Shown here: positions 35,841 to 44,175 of the stretch, in pieces
Layout of the letters: every line of letters begins with the position of its first letter
How positions within the stretch are numbered: the stretch's first letter is position 1
Assembly: GCA_964465385.1 (NCBI GenBank)
Contig: CAYXIM010000001.1
Location: 1 to 64,000 of the forward strand
DNA: 64,000 bases
Direction of reading: 5' to 3'
Source of the DNA: JAAYBY01 sp964465385
GTDB lineage: Bacteria > Bacillota > Clostridia > Saccharofermentanales > UBA5734
Translations under genes and position numbers: made by a program
Notes under the pieces: model-generated
Told to the model about the DNA's origin: nothing
What the model saw: only the letters and a program-made list of their open reading frames with translations
Database searches by the model: none

Positions 35841-37133
35841 TTAGCGCAGGGCGAGCAGGGCCCACAGGTTGTCACAAGCCCAGAGGATCACCGTGTCATC
35901 GGCCTCTTGGCGAAAGAGGCCATGGCGCACATCGCTGGTCGGGCTGGTGGCCTGGTGCCAGAGCAGGCGATCCAGGGCGATCCTGTATAAAGATTCATCC
36001 CCGATGATGCGGGCGATCCGTGCGGTCATGGCATAAGCTGGCAGGCTTTCCTGGTTATTGGTTGGCGTGCCCTGGCTGGGGTGGTAAGCCACATAAAGAG
36101 CTGACTGGTTGAGCAGCTGCTTGCGCAGCCAATTGATGCTCTGATCCGGCCTTTGGCCGTTTTCACACAAATGCAGCACCGTCAGGACGGCCTCTGCTGT
36201 GTCCAGTTCCGGCTTGCTTTTGAAAGGCAGGTAGGCCGCCTGGTCCGGCTGCCAGGCCCAGGCGTAAAGGGGCAGCTGTGAGCCCAGAAAACCGTCCTCG
36301 ACCAAATCCAGAAAAACCTGATGCCAGCTGGCCCAAGCCGTGTCCACCTGAATCAGGAGCTGGACGGCATAAAGATCCAAAGAAGCCAGGCGGATGGCCG
36401 GCAGTGGCCGACCGTCATCAGGCTCGGGTATCAAGCTGGGCTTGGGTGTCGGTGTGGCACCGGGGTCCAAAACAGGGGCAAGCGTTGGCACCAGGGCATG
36501 TGCGTCCACCAGGGGTTGCTGGTCAAGGGCCTGCAAGAGGCGGTCCGACAAGTCCTGCAAGGCCCGGCTGCGGTTTTCATCCGGCCAAAGGGCCATGCTT
36601 TGCACCAGCAGGCGGGCCGTTGTCAGGTTGGTGCGCAGCCAATCTTCTGCCTGCAGGCCGCTCTTGTCCGGGTCATCCAGACGGCTGGCGAACGAACCAT
36701 CCGCCTGTAAAAAGCCAGCTTCATAGGCCTGCCACCAGGCCACAAAAGCCTTGTGCTGGCCCTGCTCAAGCCAATAGGCGCCCAAGAGCAGTTGGTCGGA
36801 TGCCTCAGGGCTTGTGGCCCGCTGGGCCGGCGGTCGCCCGGTCCGGCCGGCCTGCTGGTACCAGGGGACCAGAAAGGGTCCCTCAAGCAGGAGCCGGGAG
36901 GTGGTTTCATACAGGCTGTTGGCCGTTTCCTCTGCCTGGGCCAGGGCTGGCTGCCCGGATGAAGCACCCGGAAAGGCTGCCTGGTAAGACACAGCCGGTT
37001 CAGCGGTCAACAGACCCACCAGGCGGTCACCAAAAAGCAAAAGACCGGCAGCCAACAATAACAGGAAAGCGGCCAGCCCTGCCAGCCAGCGTTTTCGCCT
37101 TCGTTTTTGTCCCCTTGAATGCCGTTCACGCAT
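35841..37133 (-). CDS. Membrane-anchored GH8-like six-hairpin protein
   Basis: The 430-residue protein has a very basic N-terminus and one membrane anchor (WLAGLAAFLLLLAAGLLLF, about residues 16-34), so the rest is outside the cell. The segment SPEASDQLLLGAYWLEQGQ followed by a repeated helical-hairpin pattern resembles glycosyl hydrolase family 8, with the glutamate in the place of the family's proton donor. A Pro/Thr-rich linker (TPTPKPSLIPEPDD) interrupts the middle, which is unusual. It could be a wall- or exopolysaccharide-cleaving enzyme or an inactive relative. The ATG at 37133 fits GGTGAGG better than the upstream ATG and GTG. Confidence 0.6.
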   Translation of the reverse strand: MRERHSRGQKRRRKRWLAGLAAFLLLLAAGLLLFGDRLVGLLTAEPAVSYQAAFPGASSGQPALAQAEETANSLYETTSRLLLEGPFLVPWYQQAGRTGRPPAQRATSPEASDQLLLGAYWLEQGQHKAFVAWWQAYEAGFLQADGSFASRLDDPDKSGLQAEDWLRTNLTTARLLVQSMALWPDENRSRALQDLSDRLLQALDQQPLVDAHALVPTLAPVLDPGATPTPKPSLIPEPDDGRPLPAIRLASLDLYAVQLLIQVDTAWASWHQVFLDLVEDGFLGSQLPLYAWAWQPDQAAYLPFKSKPELDTAEAVLTVLHLCENGQRPDQSINWLRKQLLNQSALYVAYHPSQGTPTNNQESLPAYAMTARIARIIGDESLYRIALDRLLWHQATSPTSDVRHGLFRQEADDTVILWACDNLWALLALR

Positions 37134-37222
37134 GGCCATCCTCACCTGTTTTCGGCTTGCCGCATGCCTTCATCATAGCAGATCAAGGCGTCGCGTCAAT
37201 CCGCCTGCAGGCAGGGGTCCTG

Positions 37223-37231
37223 TGCTATAAT
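37223..37231 (+). promoter_or_regulatory. Extended -10 promoter placing the start at the tmcAL ATG
   Basis: TGC-TATAAT (37223-37231) is a perfect extended -10. Only 6 bases separate it from the ATG at 37238, so transcription should begin at or next to the start codon. No good -35 is visible. Confidence 0.7.
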
Positions 37232-37237
37232 CCTAGC

Positions 37238-38521
37238 ATGAACGTCATTGCCATCATCGCTGAATACAACCCGTTTCACCATGGTCACGCCTACCAGATC
37301 CAGGCCGCACGCCAGGAAGCCGGTTCCAACAGTGCGGTCCTGGCCATCTTGTCTGGCCCGTTCACACAACGGGGTGAACCAGCCCTTTTGGACAAGTGGA
37401 CCCGCAGCCGCATGGCATTAGCGGGCGGGGTCGATCTGGTGCTTGAACTGCCCTTTGCTTACGCCTGTGCCAGCGCCGAGCGCTTTGCCAGCGGTGCCGT
37501 CAGCTTGTTGGAGGCCAGCGGGCTCAGGAGCACCCTGGTTTTTGGCAGCGAATCAGGCCGGCTCCAGGACCTGGACCAGCTGGCTGCCTGGTTGAAACCG
37601 GAAAGCCCGGCCTACCGTGAGCAGCTCAAGGCGGGCCTGGCCCTGGGCCTTTCTTTTCCACAGGCCCGTATGCAGGCCTTGAAAGCCCTGACCGCCGGTG
37701 ATCCACGGGTGGAGCTGCTGCTGGCACCCAACAACATCCTGGCGGTTGAATACCTCAAGGCCATCCGTGGTTTGGCCAGCGGCCGCATCCAGGCCAAAAC
37801 CATCACGCGCCTGGGCCAGGGTTACCATGACAGCCATCTGCCAGACACTGCTGCATATGCAAGCGCCCAGGCCATCCGCCAGGTGGTCCAGGACACCCGA
37901 TCCGGACAAGGGGGCCTGACGGTCAGCAGCCTGGTCGACGCCCTGATCAACCGGATGCCGCTTGAAGCACTGGCTGATTTGATGGCTTGCTACCAGGCCG
38001 GGCCGGGTCCGGTCTTCCCCGATGACCTCAGCCTGCCCCTGCTGGCCGCTTTGCGCGCCCGTTCCGTGCCGGATCTGGCCACCGTTCCCGGTATGCACGA
38101 GGGCCTGGCCCAAAGGCTTCACCGGGCCGCCAAATGGGCCCCCGGCAAAGCATCATCCCCCTGGGCTTTTCTGGTCCAGCAAGCCAAGACCAGGCGGTTC
38201 ACCCAGACGCGCATCCAGCGTGCCTTGGTGTCCTTGCTTGCCGGCCTGACCCGGGAGGACCTGCAGCTTTTCGACCAGGCCGGCGGCCCTGGCTACCTGC
38301 GGGTGCTGGGTTTCAACAAACGGGGCCGTTACCTTTTGAAAGTGATGCGCCGGACCGCCAGCCTGCCGGTTGTCACCCGGGCTTCTGATTTTTCACGTTT
38401 GAGGGCACAAACTGCCATCAGCCGCCTGTCTGAGCTGGATATCCTTGCCAACGACCTGTGGCACCAGGCGGCAGGCCTGGGCTGTGGATCTGACTTTGAC
38501 AGACCCGTCATCCTGATATAA
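37238..38521 (+). CDS. tmcAL: tRNA(Met) cytidine acetate ligase TmcAL
   Basis: The 427-residue enzyme uses acetate and ATP to make N4-acetylcytidine at the wobble base of elongator tRNA-Met. The N-terminal nucleotidyltransferase fold is shown by AEYNPFHHGHAYQ with histidines 14 and 17, then LSGPFTQRGEPALLDKW and the KAIRGL region. It was formerly YlbM/DUF795. The start follows a TATAAT box so closely that the mRNA is probably leaderless, and no ribosome site is found. It is next to tyrS and overlaps no other gene. Confidence 0.93.
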   Translation: MNVIAIIAEYNPFHHGHAYQIQAARQEAGSNSAVLAILSGPFTQRGEPALLDKWTRSRMALAGGVDLVLELPFAYACASAERFASGAVSLLEASGLRSTLVFGSESGRLQDLDQLAAWLKPESPAYREQLKAGLALGLSFPQARMQALKALTAGDPRVELLLAPNNILAVEYLKAIRGLASGRIQAKTITRLGQGYHDSHLPDTAAYASAQAIRQVVQDTRSGQGGLTVSSLVDALINRMPLEALADLMACYQAGPGPVFPDDLSLPLLAALRARSVPDLATVPGMHEGLAQRLHRAAKWAPGKASSPWAFLVQQAKTRRFTQTRIQRALVSLLAGLTREDLQLFDQAGGPGYLRVLGFNKRGRYLLKVMRRTASLPVVTRASDFSRLRAQTAISRLSELDILANDLWHQAAGLGCGSDFDRPVILI

Positions 38522-38524
38522 ACT
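38496..38524 (+). promoter_or_regulatory. Promoter of tyrS
   Basis: TTGACA (38496-38501) and TAAACT (38519-38524) are 17 bases apart, inside the 3' end of tmcAL and about 30 bases before the tyrS ATG. Confidence 0.65.
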
Positions 38525-38555
38525 TATAAGGATTGAATGCAAAGGATGACACACC

Positions 38556-39806
38556 ATGGCCAAAAACGTATTTGACACCCTGAAAGAACGGGGGTATATC
38601 GCACAAGTCACCCATGAAGCGGATGTCCGTGCCTTGCTGGCACAGCCGGGGGCAACCTTTTATATTGGCTTTGACCCGACGGCAGACAGCCTGCATGTGG
38701 GTCATTTTGTGCAGATGATGGTCATGGCCCACCTGCAGCGTGCCGGGCACCGGCCCATCGCCCTTTTGGGGGGCGGAACCGGCATGGTCGGAGACCCGTC
38801 CGGCCGAAGCGACTTGCGTCAGGTGTTAACCGAGGAAACCATCAGCGAGAATGTCAGCCGCTTTCGAACCCAGATGAGGATCCTGCTCGATTTCGACCAG
38901 GGCAAAGCCCTCATGCTGGATAATGCCCAGTGGCTTTTACCCCTCAACTACATCGCTTTTCTCCGGGAGATCGGCAGCCAGTTTTCAGTCAACCGCATGT
39001 TGACCGCTGAATGTTTTCGCCAGCGGCTTGAAAAGGGCCTGTCTTTTCTCGAATTCAACTACATGCTCATGCAGGCCTATGATTTTCTGGTTCTCTACCG
39101 TGAACACGGTTGCCGGCTGCAGCTGGGTGGGGACGACCAGTGGTCCAACATCCTGGCCGGCGTCGACCTGATCCGCCGCAAAGAACAGGCCAGCGCCTAC
39201 GGCATGACCTTCAAGCTGTTGACAACCCAGTCTGGCACCAAAATGGGCAAAACCACTGGCGGCGCCCTCTGGCTGGATCCCGAGAAGACCAGCCCCTTCG
39301 ACTTCTACCAGTACTGGCGCAACATCGATGACGCAGATGTGGTTAATTGCCTCAAGCTGTTGACTTTTGTGCCGCTGGCAGACATTGACGCGTACGCGGC
39401 CTTGGCCGGCGAGCAGGTCAATGAAGCCAAAAAACGTCTGGCCTATGAAGTGACCAGCATCGTCCATGGTGCCGATGCGGCAGAAACCGCCTGCCGCCAG
39501 GCCAGGGCCCTCTTCGAAGGAGCCGGTCGCTCGGACGACATGCCCACCAGCCCCCTCAAGGTCTCTCAGGTGGATCAGGGGCTGCCCCTGCTGGATGTGC
39601 TCTTGCAGGTTGGCCTGATTCCCTCCAAAGGCGAAGGCCGGCGACTGATCTCACAAAACGGCTTGTCCATTAACGGCAAGCGGGTCACGGACATCCACCA
39701 CGTTCTGGGCCACACGGATTTTGAAAACGATGAAGCGATCATCCGCAAGGGTAAAAAAACCTTCCACCGACTGATCGTCACGCACGAGGACGCCCAACAG
39801 ACATGA
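38556..39806 (+). CDS. tyrS: Tyrosine--tRNA ligase
   Basis: The 416-residue class I synthetase has the HIGH-type motif HVGH at residues 47-50 in [16 protein letters not shown], the tyrosine-binding [11 protein letters not shown] segment, a KMSKS-like KMGKT, and a C-terminal S4 domain ([15 protein letters not shown]). It charges tRNA-Tyr. An AAGGA site precedes the ATG and no T-box leader is present. Confidence 0.97.
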   Translation: MAKNVFDTLKERGYIAQVTHEADVRALLAQPGATFYIGFDPTADSLHVGHFVQMMVMAHLQRAGHRPIALLGGGTGMVGDPSGRSDLRQVLTEETISENVSRFRTQMRILLDFDQGKALMLDNAQWLLPLNYIAFLREIGSQFSVNRMLTAECFRQRLEKGLSFLEFNYMLMQAYDFLVLYREHGCRLQLGGDDQWSNILAGVDLIRRKEQASAYGMTFKLLTTQSGTKMGKTTGGALWLDPEKTSPFDFYQYWRNIDDADVVNCLKLLTFVPLADIDAYAALAGEQVNEAKKRLAYEVTSIVHGADAAETACRQARALFEGAGRSDDMPTSPLKVSQVDQGLPLLDVLLQVGLIPSKGEGRRLISQNGLSINGKRVTDIHHVLGHTDFENDEAIIRKGKKTFHRLIVTHEDAQQT

Positions 39807-39813
39807 GCGCACG

Positions 39814-39839
39814 AAAAAAGAGTACCCCCGGGGGTACTC
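39814..39839 (-). terminator. Terminator of rpsT, possibly bidirectional
   Basis: GAGTACCCCC (39820-39829) and GGGGGTACTC (39830-39839) form a perfect palindrome; on the minus strand TTTTTT follows, ending the S20 message. In the plus direction TCCTCTTTC gives weaker termination for tyrS. Confidence 0.9.
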
Positions 39840-39865
39840 TCCTCTTTCAGCAAGGCAAGCAGGCC

Positions 39866-40135
39866 TTATGGTTTGTCTGTCGCGCTTTGGGCCAGCCGAG
39901 CCAGACGGCTCATTTTTCGAGCGGCGTTGTTGCGATGCAACAGGCCCTTGGCAACCGCCTGGTCCAGCATCCTTTGTGTCTGACGCATCAGGTCCTGCGC
40001 CCCTTCTTCGGAATGGATCAGCGCGGCCTGCGTTTTTTTGAGCAGGGTGCGAAGTTTGCTTTTCTGCATTTTGTTGACAGCCGTTTTGCGTGCAGTCGTC
40101 CGCGTGCGTTTGATCGCAGATCGAATATTCGGCAT
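39866..40135 (-). CDS. rpsT: 30S ribosomal protein S20
   Basis: The 89-residue basic protein starts MPNIRSAIKRTRTTARKTAV and is rich in Lys/Arg helices, typical of S20, which binds 16S rRNA. GGGAGGTG precedes the ATG at 40135. It is monocistronic between its promoter at 40184-40212 and the palindromic terminator. Confidence 0.97.
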   Translation of the reverse strand: MPNIRSAIKRTRTTARKTAVNKMQKSKLRTLLKKTQAALIHSEEGAQDLMRQTQRMLDQAVAKGLLHRNNAARKMSRLARLAQSATDKP

Positions 40136-40183
40136 GAGTTCACCTCCCTGCATTAGAATACCTTCGGTTTTTAATCCTGCTGT

Positions 40184-40212
40184 ATTCTATCACGGAAAAA
40201 CAGGTGTGGCAA
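40184..40212 (-). promoter_or_regulatory. Promoter of rpsT
   Basis: TTGCCA (40207-40212) and TAGAAT (40184-40189) on the minus strand are 17 bases apart. Confidence 0.75.
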
Positions 40213-40289
40213 GCAAAAGCACCGGTGCGTGCTCCCTGCCCACATGATAAGATCAAGAAGACCAAACCATACATATTAGGAGTTTTAAA

Positions 40290-42026
40290 ATGAGTGAAAC
40301 AAAAAAACCAACCGCGACGCGCCGTAAAACACAACGGCGGCCGGCGCGCAAAACACAAAGCAAAAAGAAACAACCGGTTTTACGGATGATACCGCTGGGC
40401 GGCATGCGCGAAATCGGCAAGAACATGACGGTTTATGAGTGTGAAGACGAACTGATCATCGTTGATTGTGGCATCGCCTTCCCAGATGACCGGATGCCGG
40501 GCATTGACGTGGTCATCCCGGATTTCTCCTACCTGAAAGACAGCAAAAAGAAAATCAAGGGGATCTTCCTGACCCACGGTCACGAAGACCACATCGGCGC
40601 CATCCCCTGGCTGTGTAATGAAATCAAGGCGCCTGTTTATGGCAACCAACTGACCATTGAGCTGGTCCGCCAGAAAATAGAAGACCGTAAAACCGGTGCC
40701 ACTGACGAGCAGCTGCACAGCGTGCAAGATGGTGACGTCATCACGGCCGGTTCTTTTTCGGTCGAGTTCATCCGTGTCAACCACAGCATCGCGGATGCCA
40801 ATGCCCTGGTCATCCGGACACCCGCCGGCATTGTCTTTCATTCGGGAGACTTTAAAATTGACTACACGCCGGTGAACGGGCAGCCCATGGATCTGGCCCG
40901 CATCGCCGCTGTCGGCAAGGAAAACGTCCTCTTGCTGGTCAGTGAAAGCACCAACGTCGAGCGCCCCGGCGCCTCGCCTTCTGAAAGCAAGGTCGGCGAA
41001 ACCTTCGCAGATTTATTTGCCAAGGCCCAGGGGCGGATTTTCGTCACCACCTTTTCGTCCAACGTCTACCGCATCCAGCAGATCTTCACGGCAGCCGAAC
41101 AACACGGCCGCAAGGTGGCCCTGATCGGACGCAGCATGCAAAACTACTTCAAAGCCGCCTATGGGCTTGGCCACATGACCTTGAAGCCCAACACCCTGAT
41201 CGATCTCAACCAGGTCGACCAGGTGCCGCCCGAAGAGCTGGTTTTGATCACGACCGGCAGCCAGGGTGAAGCCATGTCAGCCCTGACCCGGATGGCTTTT
41301 TCAGAACACCGGCAGATTGAAATCCATGAGGGTGACACCGTGATCTTGTCTTCCAGCGCCATCCCCGGAAACGAGCGGTCTGTCAACCGTGTCATTGATG
41401 AACTCTACAAGCGCGGTGCGGATGTGGTATATGAGGCTCTGACTGAGATCCATGTGTCCGGTCACGCCTATCAGGAAGAACTCAAGCTCTTGCACCACCT
41501 GATCAAGCCACGTTACTTCATCCCCGGACACGGTGAATACCGCCACCTCTACCGCCATGCCGAACTGGCCAACCAGTTGGGTATGCCCTGGGAGCAGATT
41601 TTCCTGCTCAACAACGGGGACATCTTTGAAGGCAACCAGGAAAAAGCGGCCATCAGCGGCTTTGTTGAGGCCGATGCCATTCTCATCGATGGTTCCAGCA
41701 TGGGTGAGGCGGATAACCCCGTGCTGCGTGAGCGTCGCCTGCTTGGGGACGACGGCGTGGTGGCCATTTTTCTGGCTGTCAGCCGGCAGGACGGCCACCT
41801 CTATCAAGAACCGGACATCCAGGCCAGTGGTTTCATCTACGAGCGTGAAGCCGATGAGATCATCCAGGCCTGCCAGCGCAAAATTGCCCGCTACACCCGT
41901 GCCAAGCAAAAACGCACCCTCAAGGAGGCTGTCGACCGCGGCATCCTGCGCCAGCAGCTGCAGTCGCTCCTCTTCGAAAAAACACGCCGGCGCCCGGTGA
42001 TCCTCATTTCCATCGTTGAAATTTAA
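40290..42026 (+). CDS. rnj: Ribonuclease J
   Basis: The 578-residue metallo-beta-lactamase/beta-CASP nuclease has the metal motif THGHEDHIGA at residues 95-104, the VNHSIADA and HSGDFK motifs, and the PGHGEYRHLYRHAELA signature near 412. The first 30 residues are a lysine/arginine-rich tail. RNase J degrades and matures mRNA and rRNA with 5'-exo and endo activity in Firmicutes. TTAGGAG precedes the ATG. Confidence 0.97.
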   Translation: MSETKKPTATRRKTQRRPARKTQSKKKQPVLRMIPLGGMREIGKNMTVYECEDELIIVDCGIAFPDDRMPGIDVVIPDFSYLKDSKKKIKGIFLTHGHEDHIGAIPWLCNEIKAPVYGNQLTIELVRQKIEDRKTGATDEQLHSVQDGDVITAGSFSVEFIRVNHSIADANALVIRTPAGIVFHSGDFKIDYTPVNGQPMDLARIAAVGKENVLLLVSESTNVERPGASPSESKVGETFADLFAKAQGRIFVTTFSSNVYRIQQIFTAAEQHGRKVALIGRSMQNYFKAAYGLGHMTLKPNTLIDLNQVDQVPPEELVLITTGSQGEAMSALTRMAFSEHRQIEIHEGDTVILSSSAIPGNERSVNRVIDELYKRGADVVYEALTEIHVSGHAYQEELKLLHHLIKPRYFIPGHGEYRHLYRHAELANQLGMPWEQIFLLNNGDIFEGNQEKAAISGFVEADAILIDGSSMGEADNPVLRERRLLGDDGVVAIFLAVSRQDGHLYQEPDIQASGFIYEREADEIIQACQRKIARYTRAKQKRTLKEAVDRGILRQQLQSLLFEKTRRRPVILISIVEI

Positions 42027-42060
42027 AAACAGCCGCCCGGCACCAAGTGCCGGGCGGCTG
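42025..42060 (-). terminator. Strong terminator between rnj and the corrinoid gene
   Basis: A perfect 14-bp stem (42030-42043 with 42047-42060) with a 3-base loop lies 3 bases after the rnj stop; on the minus strand TTTTT follows. It ends the corrinoid operon and probably also rnj. Confidence 0.92.
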
Positions 42061-42083
42061 TCTCTTGAATCCGTATGCAAGGA

Positions 42084-42731
42084 TCAGGCGATGCCGCGTG
42101 CTTTCAGCGCAGCGGTGGCTTCTTCGGCAGCGGTCGCCGCATCAGGCGAGTAAATGTCGGCCCCGATGGTTTTGGCAAAGGTGTCGTTAACCGGCGCGCC
42201 ACCGACCATGATGGTCACCTGGTCACGGATACCGGCTTCCTGGGCCGCTTCAACAACTGCCTTCATTTCGTTCATGGTCGTTGTTAAAAGGGCAGAACAG
42301 GCGATGATTTGTGCGTCGTGCTCCTGGGCCAGGGCGATAAACCGCTCTGCCGGCACATCGGTTCCGGCGTCAAAGACTTCCAGCCCCTGGCCTTCCATCA
42401 TCATGGCAACCAGGTTTTTACCGATGTCATGCAAGTCACCCTTGACGGTCCCGATGATGACGCGCCCCTTGGCTTTGATGCCACCGGCGACCAGAAGCGG
42501 CTTGAGGATTTCGGTTCCGGCTTTCATGGCCCGCGCAGCAATCAGCACGTCCGGCACGTAAACCTCATTGTTTTTGAACTGAACGCCAATCACGTTCATG
42601 CCCGACAAGAGACCGTCGTTCAAGATGGTCTGCGCGGACAGCTCATTGGCCAGCGCCTCTTGCACCAGTTCTTTGACCTCTTTTGCCCGGCCCTTCTGCA
42701 GGGCCTCAGAAATCTGTTTTAACACGTCCAT
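42084..42731 (-). CDS. Corrinoid (B12-binding) methyltransferase-type protein
   Basis: The 215-residue protein has the helical B12-binding cap (residues 1-85) and the cobalamin domain with the lower-ligand motif DLHDIG (D99, H101, G104) in GDLHDIGKNLV, and then the SALLTTTM and GGAPVN motifs. This is the MtaC/MtbC/MttC family that carries methyl groups on cobalt between a substrate methyltransferase and a tetrahydrofolate or CoM enzyme. No partner methyltransferase or activator is in the window. AGGAGG precedes the ATG. It follows the PocR-type regulator by 27 bases. Confidence 0.93.
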   Translation of the reverse strand: MDVLKQISEALQKGRAKEVKELVQEALANELSAQTILNDGLLSGMNVIGVQFKNNEVYVPDVLIAARAMKAGTEILKPLLVAGGIKAKGRVIIGTVKGDLHDIGKNLVAMMMEGQGLEVFDAGTDVPAERFIALAQEHDAQIIACSALLTTTMNEMKAVVEAAQEAGIRDQVTIMVGGAPVNDTFAKTIGADIYSPDAATAAEEATAALKARGIA

Positions 42732-42758
42732 GTTGCTTCCTCCTGTTTGTTTTCACGC

Positions 42759-44099
42759 TTATAGGCGAATGTTCCCTCTTGATTCTCTGAATTTTCCGGG
42801 TGTCACACCGGTGACACGCTTGAAGACCTTGGAAAAATAGCTTTGTGTTTCAAAACCCACCAGGTTGGCGATGTCCACCATGGCAATGGCCTCATTAACC
42901 AGCAGTTTTTTGGCTGCCTCCACACGCACCGCGTTCACGTAGCTGTTGAAGTTTTGATCCATTTCGTTCTTGAACAGGCGGCTGAAATAGGCCGGGCTCA
43001 GATAGACGTGGGTCGCCGCCTTTTCCAGGGTGATCTTGTTCATGTAGTTGCGTTTGACGTAGTTGATGGCGTGGAAGATGACGTCGGCATGCTTGACATG
43101 GGTCAAATTGAAGACCTGGTCGGTGAAGCGGGTCATGATCCCCGAAAGCCAGTAGGCGATTTCATCGATGTTCTGGAAAGATTGAATTTTATTGAGGTAG
43201 GTGAAGTTGAGGCCGAAAATCTGCTGGGCATCCGCCCCGCCCCGGATGGCCGCCCGCGACAACAGAACCACCAGCTCCAAAACCCGGGCCCGCATTTGCT
43301 CGATGCTGCCGCTGCTGGAAAAAAAGATGTGCCCCATGATTTCGTTGAGAATACGCTGGGAAACAGGTTTGTTGCCCATTTCAATCTGGTGCAGCAACTC
43401 CTCTTCCTTTTCGATGGGGTAGACCAGGTCCTCCTCCGGCAACTGGGCGTACCGCTTCATGAAGCTGATCTGGTCCCAAAGCAGGGCCTGCAGGTCTCCG
43501 GATTCCTTGCGGCTTTTTATGTGTTCAAAGCTCATGTCGGACAAGGAGTCGGCCACGTGGTAAAGCAGCTCGCTCATGGCATTGACACGTTCCGTTGAAA
43601 TGACCGGCACCTTGTGGATGGCATCCTGAAGCTGCTCCAGGTGATCCGGATGAATGGTGTTTTTGGCGACCAGGTCATCGATCAAAAACTCCTCCGGGTC
43701 CACCATGTTGACCGGTCCACACACAAAAGCGGCCACAGTCGTCCCTTCGCGGGTGACCGGTGCCGCCCAGTGGGTCAGCCCCAGGGGGCAAAAATACACA
43801 TACTGGCCCCCAAAACGCTCGGCCTGGTAGCAGCCATAGAGGTGGGCGTGGTCACAAAGGCCCGCCGTCTGGCGGTCTGCCTCACCCTCATCGGACAGAA
43901 CAGAAGCCGCCAGTGTGCACACTTCCACCTGCTCCGGCGGGGCTTCCAGGTGGGTGGTGGCGCCGACGGCATCAATGACGCGACAGGCCACACCACAGGC
44001 CTTGCTGTAATAGCCTGCTGCGGCAACAATCTGTTGCAAGGTATCCGTTTGTGCGTCGTTGTGATCCTTGATCTGCAAAATACCACCTGCCCACTCCAT
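42759..44099 (-). CDS. AraC-family regulator with PocR sensor domain
   Basis: The 446-residue protein has an N-terminal PocR-type ligand domain (GYYSKACGVACRVID through YGCYQAERFGGQYVYFC, with cysteines that may bind metal), a central helical part and a C-terminal two-helix-turn-helix AraC domain (residues 340-446, AATHVYLSPAYFSRLFK and IANLVGFETQSYFSKVFK). PocR-domain regulators often control C1 or diol-linked corrinoid pathways. It is in one operon with the corrinoid protein, so it probably controls it in response to a small methylated or diol compound; that is inference. Confidence 0.9.
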   Translation of the reverse strand: MEWAGGILQIKDHNDAQTDTLQQIVAAAGYYSKACGVACRVIDAVGATTHLEAPPEQVEVCTLAASVLSDEGEADRQTAGLCDHAHLYGCYQAERFGGQYVYFCPLGLTHWAAPVTREGTTVAAFVCGPVNMVDPEEFLIDDLVAKNTIHPDHLEQLQDAIHKVPVISTERVNAMSELLYHVADSLSDMSFEHIKSRKESGDLQALLWDQISFMKRYAQLPEEDLVYPIEKEEELLHQIEMGNKPVSQRILNEIMGHIFFSSSGSIEQMRARVLELVVLLSRAAIRGGADAQQIFGLNFTYLNKIQSFQNIDEIAYWLSGIMTRFTDQVFNLTHVKHADVIFHAINYVKRNYMNKITLEKAATHVYLSPAYFSRLFKNEMDQNFNSYVNAVRVEAAKKLLVNEAIAMVDIANLVGFETQSYFSKVFKRVTGVTPGKFRESRGNIRL

Positions 44100-44143
44100 T
44101 GTATCCCAGCAAGGGTGCCTGCCTTATCACTATTTTGTCTACC

Positions 44144-44172
44144 ATTGTATTATTTTGCTGCGATTCATGCAA
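44144..44172 (-). promoter_or_regulatory. Promoter of the PocR regulator-corrinoid operon
   Basis: TTGCAT (44167-44172) and TACAAT (44144-44149) on the minus strand are 17 bases apart, 45 bases before the ATG. Confidence 0.7.
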
Positions 44173-44175
44173 AAG

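Noticed and set aside
36278..37237. A plus-strand open frame continuous with tmcAL that would add 320 residues
   Set aside because: It is antisense to the GH8-like gene, has a composition typical of a reverse-frame shadow (Pro/Gly/Arg-rich), and TmcAL has its normal N-terminus at 37238.
39820..39839. Perfect 20-base palindrome as a possible operator
   Set aside because: It lies between two convergent gene ends and is followed by six T on the minus strand, so it is a terminator.
42843..43598. Plus-strand open frame of 251 codons over the PocR regulator
   Set aside because: Antisense shadow; composition and lack of a start site argue against coding.
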